Positions 1-11,160 of a stretch of 64,000 bases of DNA are shown in pieces; the first letter of the stretch is position 1; the number at the start of each line of letters is the position of its first letter. Made by a program: the position numbers and the translations under genes. This DNA comes from Holothuria scabra (taxonomy: Eukaryota > Echinodermata > Holothuroidea > Aspidochirotida > Holothuriidae): the NCBI GenBank assembly GCA_037179385.1, contig CM074180.1, forward strand, positions 28,873,455 through 28,937,454. The letters are read 5' to 3'. The notes beneath the pieces are model-generated. The model was given only the letters and a program-made list of their open reading frames with translations. It was not told the origin of the DNA and searched no databases.

Positions 1-460
1 TGTCATATTTTGGCTACAGTATTTTTTTTTACTTTCTGTATTTAAAAAAACTTCCACATTGCAACTTCTCTGCAAATTTATGGCTTCTTTGTAAGGGCCA
101 TATTTAGGGGTAGGGTTTAACCAATTCTTGTCAGACACTGTGAGAAGAAAACATGTGGGCAAGCACTTTGCTTAATATTGTAGCTCAATGGACAAGAACC
201 TCCATTGAAGTCAATTTTAATCAAGGTTGAAGGGGGGGGGGGGGAGAATTATGGAGTTTTGATGTAAATATGCCTTTAGTGATGATGCATTAAATATTGG
301 CGCATTAAAAATGCAGATATTATTATTATTATTTTGCTCTTCAGGGTCTTTGAACACTTTTCCCTTGTCACTGCATTTGTTGTTGTGAAAAGAAACAATG
401 TATGAAGAAAACATATCTAAATTAATCATTTTTGATAGTACTTCCAATTTTGTTTTTCAG
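1..460 (+). other. Kanadaptin intron (partial)
   Basis: Intronic sequence upstream of the first visible exon. It contains a pure G run at about 231-244 and a short ATT run near 321-333. No exon was recognised. Confidence 0.5.
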
Positions 461-530
461 GTCCATAAATTGGATAATGTCAACAAGGAACTGGAGGAAA
501 CTCAGAAGGAATTGAACACTTTAAATCAAG
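461..530 (+). CDS. SLC4A1AP: Kanadaptin (SLC4A1AP) exon a, first exon in window
   Basis: The exon is bounded by a strong acceptor (tgtttttcag) and donor (gtatga). It encodes a Lys/Glu-rich helical stretch (VHKLDNVNKELEETQKEL), probably coiled coil, and ends in phase 1 so that G plus AA of the next exon gives Glu. It is short and was assigned only because it splices in frame to the next, clearly kanadaptin, exon. The 5' part of the gene, which should encode the FHA domain, lies outside the window. Confidence 0.72.
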
Positions 531-2410
531 GTATGAATTATTTAAAGCCATAGATTATGCTCCCACTATTAAAGTTAGTAGCTACCAAACTTTCTTGTAA
601 GGTAGCTTACAATTCATTCAAGAAAATTTCCCCTCTGAAAGGTTGTCTTAGGAATATGCTGTATAATTGAATAGTCCCCAAACACCACAGATGGTGGTAT
701 GGGGAAAGTAGAGGCCAAGGTTTGAAGGGATGAGCATATTTGTAATACAGATATTGCAAACAAACCTGGGTCTGATTTCACTTGCACCTAGCCATCATTG
801 CTAATTTTGATATCCATTGTTAGACCATATATCTATCAATCAGTTTCACTTTACTTGTGTAGTCAATTTCTCGTCGCTAAGTTGTGTTGTTAGCAATGAG
901 ATTTAGTAATGACTACTTAGTAGACTCATAAGGTAAATCTTTCACCAAAATTGTCATGTGCCATGAATCACCGTTACATTTTTGCACCATTCAGTGTATT
1001 TTTCTGTTATGATGTTATGATGGACAGTGGAAAGCAAAAGAATTTCAGGTTTGAACCAGACTGTAGATTACCTAGACTGAAATGGGAGAAAACATATGTA
1101 ACATTCCCATATACCAAGCTAGTGAGCCATACCTGGAAAAATGCTATGACTGGCCCGACGTAAGCCATTCGAGTAGAAACGTAGCCATTATTCCTCCTCT
1201 ACTTGACCATATGAATGACAGCCAACAGGACCCCTGTCACCTCCCCCCACTTTTCTGTCACACCCCCCCTCTTCCCTGCCTGGATCCATCAATGGTGTAA
1301 GGCAATTTCACTAGCATCCCCGAACTGGCATGTTTCCCAAACTCCCTACAGGGTGGGTGCCCCAATTCCCCCTCCCCTTCATTGCACACATGCTTAAAAC
1401 ATGTTCTCAAGGGCACATCATGTTTTCTGCCTTGTGGACAACAAAAAAAAATGTGACTGTTGCACCATGGCTACTCATTTTTTGTATCTTCAAACACCAA
1501 CTGAAATGATGTCATCCTTTAAAGTTTCAAAGTGTCTGTGCTCTATGAACATTTTAAATAAACAAATTGAATCTTTGAAACCTTTCTCTGCCTTCTTCCC
1601 TTCAGTCATATTTACCATATGTTGTTTCCTCTCATTTGCTTCATAATATCACAATTTATTGACATCACATATGGGCCAAGGTCAATGGTTGCAGTAATTT
1701 TAGCAATTGTCCTTGGTCTTCCAGAAGGTTATAATTTTTTTACATGTTTGAAAAGAGAGAGGTTAAATGAAGCTAAAAATCTATAATAGAGAGTAATTCG
1801 ATCAAGGATGATAATTTGAACTGTTGTTAGTAAAACTGACCCCTGACCTTCAGTATGTTAACCTTAAGTGATGGATGGTATTTTAAGAACATTTCTGCCC
1901 CTTGTAGAGATAATTAAGTTCTGAGAGGGACCATAAAATATCAGAGGCTCATGCAGTTGTAACTTTCAGCCACCATAGTTCAGGTGCTTCATAGTTCAAG
2001 TGTTGAGTAATGTAAATGCATACAAATAAATTGAGGGATGGTTAAGTGAAATATGAAGTGTTTTAAGGCAACAAAATGAAGCAATTTGAAGATGGCTATA
2101 TATGGAGAAATAATGCACTACTCCTCCAGTTATAGGAGCCCATTCTTTGCTGAGATCACTGTATGCATGCTTAAAGTTTTAGATTTTGCGCTGCAAATCA
2201 CAGGAACTCAGAAAGTTTTGGAGTTTAACAAATTTTGAGTAATTCCCATTCTGTATCTAGGTATGCAAAAATTGCACTTCCCACAGTGACTTGAAGTTGG
2301 TGGTGGTATGAGGTCACACACAAATGCCTCAAAATGCTGCATGCATAAAAAGAAAAACAGATATTGAAATATGTTTTTAATGGGAAATAACTTTATTTGT
2401 TCAAATAAAG
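531..2410 (+). other. Kanadaptin intron
   Basis: A 1.9-kb intron. No coding exon is recognised. A diverged copy of a dispersed repeat (cactcctcacagtgattt family) lies at about 2100-2345. The stretch 1150-1400 is C-rich without a recognised feature. Confidence 0.5.
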
Positions 2411-2591
2411 AACAGCAAACTGGTATGGAAGAAGACACCCTTGATGCTTTCATTAATCAGCTGAAAAGTGGCAAAGTGGTGGACAAAACGAAGAGGGCAA
2501 AAACGAAGTTGAAGGCAATAGAACTCAGGAAAGAGCAAGCAAAATTGCAAAGGCTAATTCGATTGGTGCAACCAGCCTCTGTACCTGTTGG
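2411..2591 (+). CDS. SLC4A1AP: Kanadaptin (SLC4A1AP) exon b, conserved C-terminal core
   Basis: This exon gives the best family match in the gene: DTLDAFINQLKSGKVVD, followed by a basic helix with IELRKEQAKLQRLIRLVQPA. Vertebrate kanadaptin has the same layout (LDAFMSEMKSG..., then ELRKEQQRLKGLIKIVKPA). Kanadaptin is a mostly nuclear FHA-domain protein first described as an anion exchanger 1 (SLC4A1) adaptor and later linked to RNA processing complexes. The exon starts after caaataaag and ends at a GG|gtaaga donor, in phase 2. The acceptor is weak in pyrimidines, but the phase agrees on both sides. Confidence 0.88.
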
Positions 2592-2759
2592 GTAAGATTT
2601 GGTACTTCTGAAGGATCTTTTTGGATGATAGGAAGTTTAGGAATATATTTTTACTGTTTATAGCTTTCTCTTGATGCATTTATTGGTTTCAATGAAAAGA
2701 AAAACCTATGCATTCATGATGGCGTGTGTGTGTATGTATGTGTGTGTGTGCGTGTGTGT

Positions 2760-3029
2760 GAGCCTGTAAACGATACCTTGCCGGGTACAGGCCGCTCACG
2801 AGAGCTGGGGCCTCACACGTCTTTCCTCGCTTATGCGGAGCTCGTAACTGGCGTAGCTACCCGAAAATTCGGGCACTGCAATGAGCTCTGTCACGTGATA
2901 TGCAAGAGCCCGCCCTTGCTTGCGGCATTCATGTGCCGCGTGACATAAACAGCTGAAGGGGAATTACGACCATTTCCTTACGGGGAACAGTTCTGTGTAC
3001 CCCCTAAGGCATTGAATACGGGTATGCCC
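2760..3029. other. GC-rich 270-bp segment interrupting a TG microsatellite
   Basis: A stretch much richer in G and C than its surroundings lies between two (TG)n tracts of element 1. It has CpG-containing words such as gccgctcacgagagctgggg and gagctcgtaactggcgtag. It looks like a separate insertion into the microsatellite, because element 2 has one continuous TG tract at this point. No coding function was recognised. Confidence 0.5.
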
Positions 3030-3059
3030 TGTGTGTGTGTGTGTGTATGTGTGTGTGTG

Positions 3060-5230
3060 TGTGTTTGTGACACTTTGCTTGTTTACACGATATCTTGAGA
3101 AGGGAAGATCTGACAGTTCTCAAACTTGGTACACAGATACCCCATACTGAGAGGAAGAACCCTATTTATTTTGGGTGAGGTCAAAGGTCATCTGGGGTAC
3201 AGGGGGTCAAAAACCAAAATCCTTGTTTACACAATATCTCAAGAAAGGAAACTTGGATTAATTTCAAACTTGACATGTAGATGCGTTATGATGTAAGGAA
3301 GAACCCTATTGATTTTGGTGGAGGTCAAAGGTCATTTGGGGTCACTTGGGGTCAAACCCCCAAATCCTTGTTTACACGATATCTCATGGTAGAAAACTTG
3401 GTTAATTTCAAACTTGATATGCTGATGCGTTATGATGTAAGGAAGAACCCTATTGATTTTGGTGGAAGTCAAAGGTCATTTGGGGTCACATGGGGTCAAA
3501 CCTTGAAATCCTTTTCACTATATTTCAAGGTAGGAAACTTGGATTCACTTCAGACTTGATTGTTGATGCGTTATGATGTGAGGAACAACCCAATTAATTT
3601 TGGTGGAGGTCAAAGGTCATTTGGGGCCACATAGGGTGAAATCCTGAAATCCTTGTATTCACTATTTTTCAAGGTAGGAAATTTGGATTCATTTCAAACT
3701 TGATATGTTGATGCGTTATGATGTGAGGAACAACCCAATTAATTTTGGTGGAGGTCAAAGGTTATTTGGGGTCACATAGGGTCAAATCCTGAAATCCTTG
3801 TTTTCACTATTTTTCAAGGTAGGAAACTTGGATTCATTTCAAACTTGATATGTTGATGCGTTATGATGTAAGGAAGAACCCAATAAATTTTGGTGGAGGT
3901 CAAAGGTCATTTGGGGTCACATAGAGTCAAACCCCGAAATCCTTATTTACACTATATTTCAAGGTAGGAAACTTGGATTAATTTCAAACTTGATATGTTG
4001 ATGCTTTATAATGTAAGAAAGAACAGGATATATTTTTGTGGAGGTCAAAGGTCCTTTGGGGTCACATGGGATCAAACCCTGAAATCCTTGTTTACACAAT
4101 ATTTCAAGGTAGGAAACTTCGATTCATTTCAAACTTGATATGTTGATGGGTTATAATGTAAAGAAGAATCCTATATATTTTGGTGGAAGTCAAGGGTTGT
4201 TTGGGGTCATGTGAGGTCAAACCCCCAAATCCTTATTTACACTATATCTCAAGGTAAGAAACTTGGATTAATTTCAAACTTGATGTGATGATGGGTTATA
4301 ATGTAAGAAAGAACCGGATATATTTTTGTGGAGGTCAAAGGTCCTTTGGGGTCACATGGGGTCAAACCCTGAAATCCTTGTTTACACTATATTTCAAGGT
4401 AGGAAACTTCGATTCATTTCAAACTTGATATGTTGATGGGTTATAATGTAAAGAAGAATCCTATATATTTTGGTGGAAGTCAAGGGTTGTTTGGGGTCAT
4501 GTGAGGTCAAACCCCAAAATCCTTGTTTACATGATATCCCATGGTAGAAACTTGGATTCATTTCAAACTTGCTACGTTGATGCATTATGATGAAAGAAAA
4601 AACCAGTTCTATTTTCGAAGAGGTCAAAGGTCCTTTGGGGTCACATGGGGTCAAACCCCGAAATCCTTGTTTACACTATATCTCAAGATAGGAAGCTTGG
4701 ATTGATTTCAAACTTGATATGTTGATGCGTTATGATGTAAGGAAGAAGTTGAACCCTATTGATTTTGGTTAAGGTCAAAGGTCATTTGGGGTCATAGGGG
4801 GTCAAACTCAGAAAAACCTGTTTAGGATAGCTCAAGGTACGAAACGTGGATGGCTTTAATAATTAATATGTGGATGAATTATTGTGAGAAAATGGTCTGT
4901 ATAAGGTTTTTTTTGTGGAGGTGAAAGGATATCTGGGGTCATGATCGGTCAAACTTTGAAAAACTTGTCAAAATGGGATATCTCAAGGTAGGAAACTGGG
5001 ATGGATTTTGTAATTAGTATTTGGATGTGTTATGGTGAGTTGAAAGTACTGTACCTGTTGTTTTTGGTGGAGGTCAATGGTCATCTGGTATCACCTGGCA
5101 TCAAACTCTGAAAACCTTGTTTGCAGAATATCGTAAGGCACAGTATGAAATTTGGCTTTTTGAATATAGAAATGTTTTGGTTAAAAGGAAAACCACTTAC
5201 TTACAGGTGGAGTCAAAGGTCACTGTGGGT
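3060..5230 (+). repeat. Intronic ~145-bp tandem repeat array 1
   Basis: A unit of about 142-147 bp recurs about fourteen times. Each copy contains a word like ggaggtcaaaggtcatttggggtcac, then a 'gtcaaacc.tgaaatccttgttta.ac.atat' block, then 'caaggtaggaaacttggatt'. Similarity falls toward the downstream end. Several copies carry the exact 13-mer AGGTCAAAGGTCA (near 3178, 3321, 3607, 3897 and 4770). Confidence 0.9.
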
Positions 5231-5429
5231 CACCAGTTGTTACAAGAAATGTAGCATTTTATTGAAAAGAGCATGTATGTATCATCGAAACCTCAATGCA
5301 TTTTTGCATTCTGGTGTTGTTTAGAAAGTCATTGTGTCAGAAACTTACAAGGTTTTATTTTATTATTATGTATTCATGCAATAAATGTTATATTGGATGG
5401 ATTGCTTTAGACAGTTATATTCAATGGTT

Positions 5430-5660
5430 TTGAGTTAGATAAAGTTTTATGGCCTAGTACTTGACGAATTGGTTTCAGTTGGGCCAGATACAACCATTTT
5501 TCCCGTAGTGAGTCGCTGGCTTGTTTCCCCTATACTCTATTGCTTATGCTGAACACCAAGCACAATGGCAGTAAAGTTCCATTTTTAAAGTCTCCTGTAT
5601 GACCCATTCAGGATTCAAACTCCCTGCAAGTTTATTGCTCTAACCACTTGAAAATGCAGT
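5430..5660 (-). mobile_element. tRNA-derived SINE copy (diverged)
   Basis: On the minus strand this reads from a tRNA-like head (caagtggttagagca, then a B-box-like gtttgaatcc) into a body with gccattgtgcttggtgttcagc and ends near ggccataaaac. The same family recurs at about 11936, 19090, 25720, 57145 and 58858. The head here is decayed. Confidence 0.6.
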
Positions 5661-5774
5661 CAGATTGCATGAGACAGTTATATTTATTAGTGTTGAGTAC
5701 AGCCCAGTTTCTAACTAATTGGTTTAAGTTTGACCTGCTACAGCCTTTAATTCCAGTTGTGGCTTACTGTATTT
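5661..5774 (-). mobile_element. SINE tail half, split by element 2
   Basis: The stretch cagcccagtttctaactaattgg...ccagttgtggcttactg matches the distal half of the SINE family. It stops abruptly at a T run where element 2 begins. The missing continuation (ttccctactccattgctaatgctg) appears at 7700, right after element 2. The two halves together form one SINE copy that was the target of element 2. Confidence 0.6.
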
Positions 5775-7699
5775 TTGGTTTCGATGATAAGAGAAACCAA
5801 TGCAATCATGATGGCGTGTGTGTGTATGTATGTATGTGTGTGTGCGTGTGTGTGTATGTGTGTGTGTTTGTGACACTTTGCTTGTTAACACAATATCTCA
5901 AGATAGGAATTTGCGACAGTTTTCAAACTTGGTACATAGATGCGCCATATTGAGAGGAAGAATCCTATTGTTTTTGGTGGAGGTCAAAGGTCATCTGGGG
6001 TCACCAGTGGTCAAAGTCTGAAAACCTTGTAAACACAATATCTCAAGATAGGAAGCTTGGATAGATTTCATATTTGGTATGTGGACGTGTTATAGTCAGT
6101 AGATGGTCCCTATTCTTTTTGGGGTAGTTCAAAGGTCATCTGGGGTCACCAGGGGTCAACGCCTGAAAATCTCATTAACATGATATCTCAAGGTAGAAAG
6201 CTTGAATAGATTTCATATTTAGTATGTGGATGTGTTATGGTCAGGAGATGGTCCCTATTGTTTTTAGGGGAGGTCAAAGGTCATCTGGGGTCACCACTGG
6301 TTGAAGTATGGAAGCCTTGTTAACAGGATATCTCAAGGGTGGAAACTTGGATAGATTTCATATTTGGTATATGGATACATTATAGTCAGTAGATGGTCCC
6401 TATTTTTTTGGTGGGGGTCAAAGGTCATCTGGGGTCACTGGGGGTAAAAGTCTGAAAATCTTGTTAACACAATATCTCAAGATAGAAAGCTTGAATAGAT
6501 TTGATATTTAGTATGTGAATGTATTATGGTCAGGAGGTCGTCCTTTTTGTTTTTGGTGGAGGTCAAAGGTCATCTGGGGTCACCTGGGGTCAAAGTCCGA
6601 AAATCTCGTTAACACGATATATCAAGATAGGAAGCTTTGATAGATTTCATAATTGGTGTGTGTTTGAGTTATATAGTAAGTAGATGGTCCCTTTTGTTTT
6701 TGGCTTAGGTCAAAGGTCATCTGGGGTCATTGGGGGTCAAAGTCTGAAAATCTTGTTAAACACAATATCTCAAGATAGAAAGCTTGGATAGATTTCATAT
6801 CTGGTATGTGAATGTGTTATAGTTAGAAGATGGTTCCTATTGTTTTCGGGGTAGGTCAAAGGTCATCTGGGGTCACCAGGGGTCAACATCTGAAAATCTT
6901 GTTAACACAATATCTCAAGGTAGAAAGCTTGAATACATGTCATATTTAGTATGTGGATGTGTTATGGTCAGGAGGTGGTTCCTGTTGTTTTTGGTGGAGG
7001 TCATCTGGGGTCATCAGGTGTCAAAGTATGAAAACCTTGTTAATGCGATATCTCAAGGTAGGAAACTTGGATAGATTTCATATATGGTATGTGGATGCAT
7101 CATAGTCAGTAAATGATCCCTTTGGCTTTTGGCAGAGGTCAAAGGTCTGAGGTCACCAGTGATCAAAGTCTGAAAACCTTGTTTATGTGATATCTCAGGT
7201 TAAGTAGCATTGATAGATTTCACATTTGTTATGTGGATGGGTTATGGTCAGGAAATGGTATGTAATGTTTTTGATGGAGGTCAAAGGTCATCTGGGGTCA
7301 CTGCTGGTCCAAGTCTGAAAATCCTGTTTATGCAATATCTCAAGATAGGAAACTTGGATAGATATCATATTTGGGTATGTGGATGCATTGTGGTTAGAAG
7401 ATGGTCCCCATAGTTTTTGGCGGAGATGAAAGGTCATCTGGGGTCTCCAGGGGTCAAAGCCTGGAAACCTTTTTAAATTTGATCTCTCAAGATAGCTGAT
7501 TGTCCATTTATCAGTCTGTTGTTTGTCATTCTAGCTATGAATGGCTTTTATGGAGGTCAAAAGGTCATCTTGAATGACAAAACTATATTTTGAACATGCT
7601 AGTATAACATTTGAATGAGAAGATAATGGTGCATGATGGCACTCTTTGAAACAGAACATTTATGTATCATCGAAACCTCAATGCATTTTTGCATTCTGG
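5775..7699 (+). mobile_element. HINE/Helentron-like element 2, nested in a SINE
   Basis: The left end is TTGGTTTCGATGATA and the right end is TATCATCGAAACC (7665-7677), a perfect 13-bp inverted repeat with 5777-5789. A hairpin AATGCA-TTTT-TGCATT follows (7680-7695), then CTGG at 7696-7699. A TG tract (about 5815-5870) and roughly twelve ~145-bp repeats lie between. The element interrupts a SINE in a T run, so both boundaries can be read from the SINE sequence. Insertion next to T fits Helentron-like target use. It is non-autonomous; no long ORF was seen. Confidence 0.62.
5870..7600 (+). repeat. Intronic ~145-bp tandem repeat array 2
   Basis: About twelve copies of the same ~145-bp family in the same orientation as array 1. 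The core is ggaggtcaaaggtcatctgg followed by ggtcacc.ggggtcaa, with 'atctcaagatagg' and 'agatttcatatttggtatgtgga' in each unit. Exact AGGTCAAAGGTCA occurs near 5981, 6271, 6560, 6705, 6852 and 7277. Confidence 0.9.
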
Positions 7700-7770
7700 T
7701 TTCCCTACTCCATTGCTAATGCTGAACACCAAACACAAGGGCAGTAGGTTCCATTTTTGAAGTGTAAGGC
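7700..7770 (-). mobile_element. SINE fragment, other half of the copy split by element 2
   Basis: The sequence ttccctactccattgctaatgctgaacacc...gcagtaggttccattttt matches the middle of the SINE family. It continues directly from the fragment ending at 5774. Confidence 0.6.
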
Positions 7771-8011
7771 ATGTTTGGTATGAATAGTGAACTTGTCATT
7801 TTTAGGAAGTCTTTTTATCAGGTTTGAGTAGCTTATGCCATTGCTCAGCTTAGCTAGGCTTCAGTGGAGGTAGTTTGACTAAATGTCAAGATATCTATTC
7901 TAGGCTCATCATGGGCTTTGTTAAAAGCAAGTCTCACAAATTTATTGATAAGGTCAATTATAGTTAAACTTGGAATGATTTATTTTTAATCCTTTCCCTT
8001 TAATATTTCAG

Positions 8012-8114
8012 CTCAGACAAACCACAAAGTAAGTTTGCTGCCCTCTCCCAGAGACTTCCAATGACAGGTGTTATGAAAGGAAGGAAACCCTCTCTTGTAA
8101 AACACAAGATGCAG
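8012..8114 (+). CDS. SLC4A1AP: Kanadaptin (SLC4A1AP) exon c
   Basis: The acceptor is taatatttcag and the donor is cag|gtttgt. The exon completes a Gly codon from the previous exon and encodes a Lys/Arg-rich segment (SDKPQSKFAALSQRLPMTG, then KGRKPSLVKHKMQ). It ends in phase 0. It lies directly downstream of the two repeat-bearing elements that fill the 5.4-kb preceding intron. The family assignment rests on splice continuity with exon b, because this linker is poorly conserved in kanadaptins. Confidence 0.75.
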
Positions 8115-9211
8115 GTTTGTAAAAATATTAAATTATATAATTTAAATGTTTTGTGTTATTGTGATATCTTTGAAATTTCATGTTTTTTGGAAGATAACTT
8201 CCAACAGAGTGAGCTGTCCAAATACTATAAAGTACTCATAGCTTTTATTGGAAGTAGCTTGAGAACTTTTGCATATCTTGAGAATTCAGAGTAACTTTTT
8301 ACAAATGTCAGAGGAAATCCCACGATTGTTAATGAGGACCCTATGACCCTATGTGTTACTCCTTCCCTTTTGTATACTGGGGTGTTTCGGTCATACCAAC
8401 ACAAAATAAAGAGAAAGACCCGTAAGTCTACAACAACCTACTAGTAACATATATTCAACTATTAGAATGGCTTTCGTTGAAGAGATAGGCAACAGGTTTG
8501 GACCACGTCTGGCTTCTCTCAATACACCAAAAACTCCTCCACACGACAGTTAAGCTTACAACTACCCTCACTATGCTCCGACGCCCTTGCTCGAAAGCTA
8601 TAGCCCTAGAGGTGTGTTGGCTAACTTTTGAGGTAGCTTTCTAGGTATAATTTTCCCGGCGCGCAATCTATCCTGATTTTAGATGAACTGTAAGAAGTTT
8701 GCAGATCAGACTCAGCAGATGGAATGAATATTCCCTTTTTCTGGACACGAGGAGAAACTGCACCGAACAGTAAGACAGGTTTCAAGCCTGTCCTAAATTT
8801 GCATAATATTTTCTTTTACGCCATGCCAACATACCGACAGACATTCCAAAACGAGTGGGACACTTTCAAACAATTACGTAACGGAAAGCAGCCTACCTAA
8901 TCTTCGGCCTATGGCACTACTAAGAGAACAACAATACGGTGTCTTTAAACAAACACCTGGCCTTTACAAAATAAATTTGATTAAAATTTTTCCCTTTTTA
9001 AAATTTCCCCTTTCACTCGTGACAACAAAGACCTGTCTACTTTCAGCTTGTTTAATTTCTCAACAAAAATTACTTGACAGCATTTATCAGTAATACTTTT
9101 TCTGCTTTTTCTAGTAACTTGTAACCTTTGGAAACATGTTCTGCAATAGACTTAACACTCACGAAGATAAATGTTCATAAAACCCAAATTGCAAGTGCTT
9201 CATCCTAAAAG
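8115..9211 (+). other. Kanadaptin intron 3, unassigned part
   Basis: Non-coding. The stretch of about 8330-9070 differs in texture, with more CpG and words such as cccggcgcgcaatc, and may be an unidentified insertion. I found no repeat partner for it in the window. Confidence 0.35.
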
Positions 9212-9770
9212 TGTACCTCAAGTCAAAAAATTCAAAAATATGTGTTACAGAGCATGTCAAGTGAATTCTAACAGTCCAGCTCCTATCTTCATAGGACATT
9301 CTTGAGCCAAGATGTAAAATGTTGCAATTTATGCACTTCAAAAAAAAAATAGTCCATTGCACAATAATTTGTGACTTTCTTGTTGTACAACTCACATTAT
9401 CTGCTTTGTTTCCCTTTAAAATTTAAAATGTTTTTATGACATTGAACACTTTCTGTTTGTATGAATAGCATGTTGCACAGAGATAGGGCATAATTAATTG
9501 CATCATCCCATAAGAGTAGGAGTGCTATCACACCTTGGTACAAGGTGCAGTAACTCTGAGAAAAGCAAAGAAATACAAAGATTGTAATTTGAGTAGTACA
9601 ACAATGACATCACAAATTATTGTGCAATGTACCTTTTGAATTTGAGTGAATAAACTTCAATATTTTGTATCTCGGCTCAAGAATTTCCTGTGAAGTTGAG
9701 AGTTGGACTGTTAGAATTCATTTCTCATGCTGTTTAAAATATATTTTTTAATTTTTTGACATGAGGTACA
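9212..9770. mobile_element. Long-TIR MITE copy 1
   Basis: Terminal repeats TGTACCTCAAGTC (9212-9224) and GACATGAGGTACA (9758-9770) match at 12 of 13 positions. The arms stay inverted-similar for nearly 200 bp; for example attgcacaataatttgtga on the left mirrors tcacaaattattgtgcaat on the right. A near full-length second copy lies at 45687-46243. There is no ORF. The target duplication was not resolved; flanking T/A-rich bases make it ambiguous. Confidence 0.75.
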
Positions 9771-9841
9771 CTTTAATAGAGTACTTTTCAAATACATTCA
9801 TGCATAAGGTCTTTTCCATCATTGATTTTTATTTTAAAAAG

Positions 9842-10058
9842 GCAAAACCAGAAGCAACAAGCTCCTTTGTCTCATCTTCAACTCATGATGAGAATAAAGC
9901 AAGGGAAGATGAAGATTCCAAAGCAAAAGTTGAAGAAGAAGAGGAGGAGGAGGAGGGAGAAGAAGAGACAGCAGTTACCTCCTCATCTGTGACAAGGAGC
10001 ATAACACAGGAAGTAGATAGACATGACTCACAGTCAGAAACGATGGATACAGCAGCTG
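9842..10058 (+). CDS. SLC4A1AP: Kanadaptin (SLC4A1AP) exon d, acidic linker
   Basis: The exon starts at ttttaaaaag|gca and ends at gctg|gtaat. It encodes AKPEATSSFVSSSTHDENKA, then a very acidic run (KVEEEEEEEEGEEE), then a Ser/Thr-rich stretch ending MDTAA. This is low-complexity and probably disordered. Vertebrate kanadaptins also have acidic linkers ahead of the conserved tail. The acceptor lies only 71 bp from the right end of a MITE, so its upstream intron sequence is partly transposon-derived. Confidence 0.75.
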
Positions 10059-10139
10059 GTAATTACTTTTAATCCATTGTTTGGTTTAAAATCAGTAATA
10101 GTTTCTTCATAAAGTAATCTTTGTTGATTCATCTATGCT

Positions 10140-11160
10140 ACGGTGATGTTGTGTGTGTGTGTGTGTGTTTGCGACACTTGCTTAGGAATAGGTAGGAATG
10201 TCTGACACTTTTCATATTTGGTATATCAATTTATCATATTGAGAGGAAGAAGCCTATTGTTTTTGGTAATTGTCAAAGGTGATTTGAGGTCACCTGCGGT
10301 AAAATTGCGAAAACATCCAAAATAGCTTGTAAATGTGATATCTTAAATAAGAGTGACCAATACTTTTCAGATGTAGTATATAGATTTGTGATGTTGAGAG
10401 GAAGAACCCTATTGTTTTTGGTAGAGGTGAAAGGTCATTTGAGGTCACCTGCGGTAAAATTGCGAAAATGACTTGTAAACACGATATACCTAAGGTGCGT
10501 GTGTGTGTATAGGTGCTTGTGTCTGTGACACTTGCTTGGGTACGTGATAACTCAACAAGAGAAAGTTGGACAAAACTGAAACTCAGTGTATAGATCCACC
10601 ATACTGAGGTGTGCCTTATCCCTTTTTGTGGAGGTCAAAGGTCATTTGGGGTCAACAGAGGTCAAATACTAAAAACCTTTAATAAATGATGTCTTGATAT
10701 AGGAAGCTTAGATAGATCTTGTATGTAATATGGGGATGCATTACTGCGTAAAGAATTATCCTGTAGTTTGGGGGGGAAGTCAAAGGTCATCTGGGGTCAT
10801 TGGAGGGCAAAAACTGAAACCTTTGTAAACAAGTTACATCTCAAGGTAGGAAGCTTGGATAGACATCATACTTTACATATAAATGTATTATGGTACAAAG
10901 ATTAGTCTTGCTTTGTTATGTGGAGGTCAAAGGTCATTTGGGGTCACCAGGGGTCAAAAACTAAAAACCTTCTCAACATAATATTTCAAGGTAGGAAACT
11001 TGGATAGATGTCATGGTGAAGGTCAAGGGTCATCTGGGGTGACCAGGGGTCAAACACTGAAAAACTTTGTAACATAGTATTTTAAGGTAGGAAGGACAGA
11101 TTTCAAATCATTTTGTGTTTGGTTAAGGTCAAAGGTCTTGAAGGTCACTGGAGGTCAACC
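10140..11160 (+). repeat. ~145-bp repeat array 3 (diverged, end-truncated)
   Basis: TG tracts at about 10150 and 10496 are each followed by the same 'gacacttgcttrgg' word that opens arrays 1 and 2. About six or seven decayed repeats follow, including exact AGGTCAAAGGTCA near 10631 and 10922. The hairpin and CTGG right end of elements 1 and 2 were not found, so the copy is truncated or rearranged. It lies in kanadaptin intron 4. Confidence 0.75.

Larger units (their letters stand above)
2684..5314 (+). mobile_element. HINE/Helentron-like element 1 with ~145-bp tandem repeats
   Basis: The left end reads TTGGTTTCAATGA and is followed by a TG microsatellite. The body is about fourteen tandem copies of a ~145-bp unit (about 3060-5230). 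The right end has TATCATCGAAACC (5280-5292), a perfect 6-bp-stem hairpin AATGCA-TTTT-TGCATT (5295-5310), then CTGG (5311-5314). The right end is identical to that of element 2 up to CTGGT, after which the two diverge. A subterminal inverted repeat, a tandem-repeat core and a 3' hairpin are the hallmarks of non-autonomous Helentron-type rolling-circle elements (HINEs, DINE-1). No Rep/helicase ORF is present. Confidence 0.55.

Noticed and set aside
2724..2948. Cys/Val-rich ORFs at 2724 and 5818
   Set aside because: They arise from TG microsatellites.
2685..7600. CRISPR-like array
   Set aside because: The ~145-bp units are contiguous degenerate repeats without unique spacers, in a eukaryotic intron.
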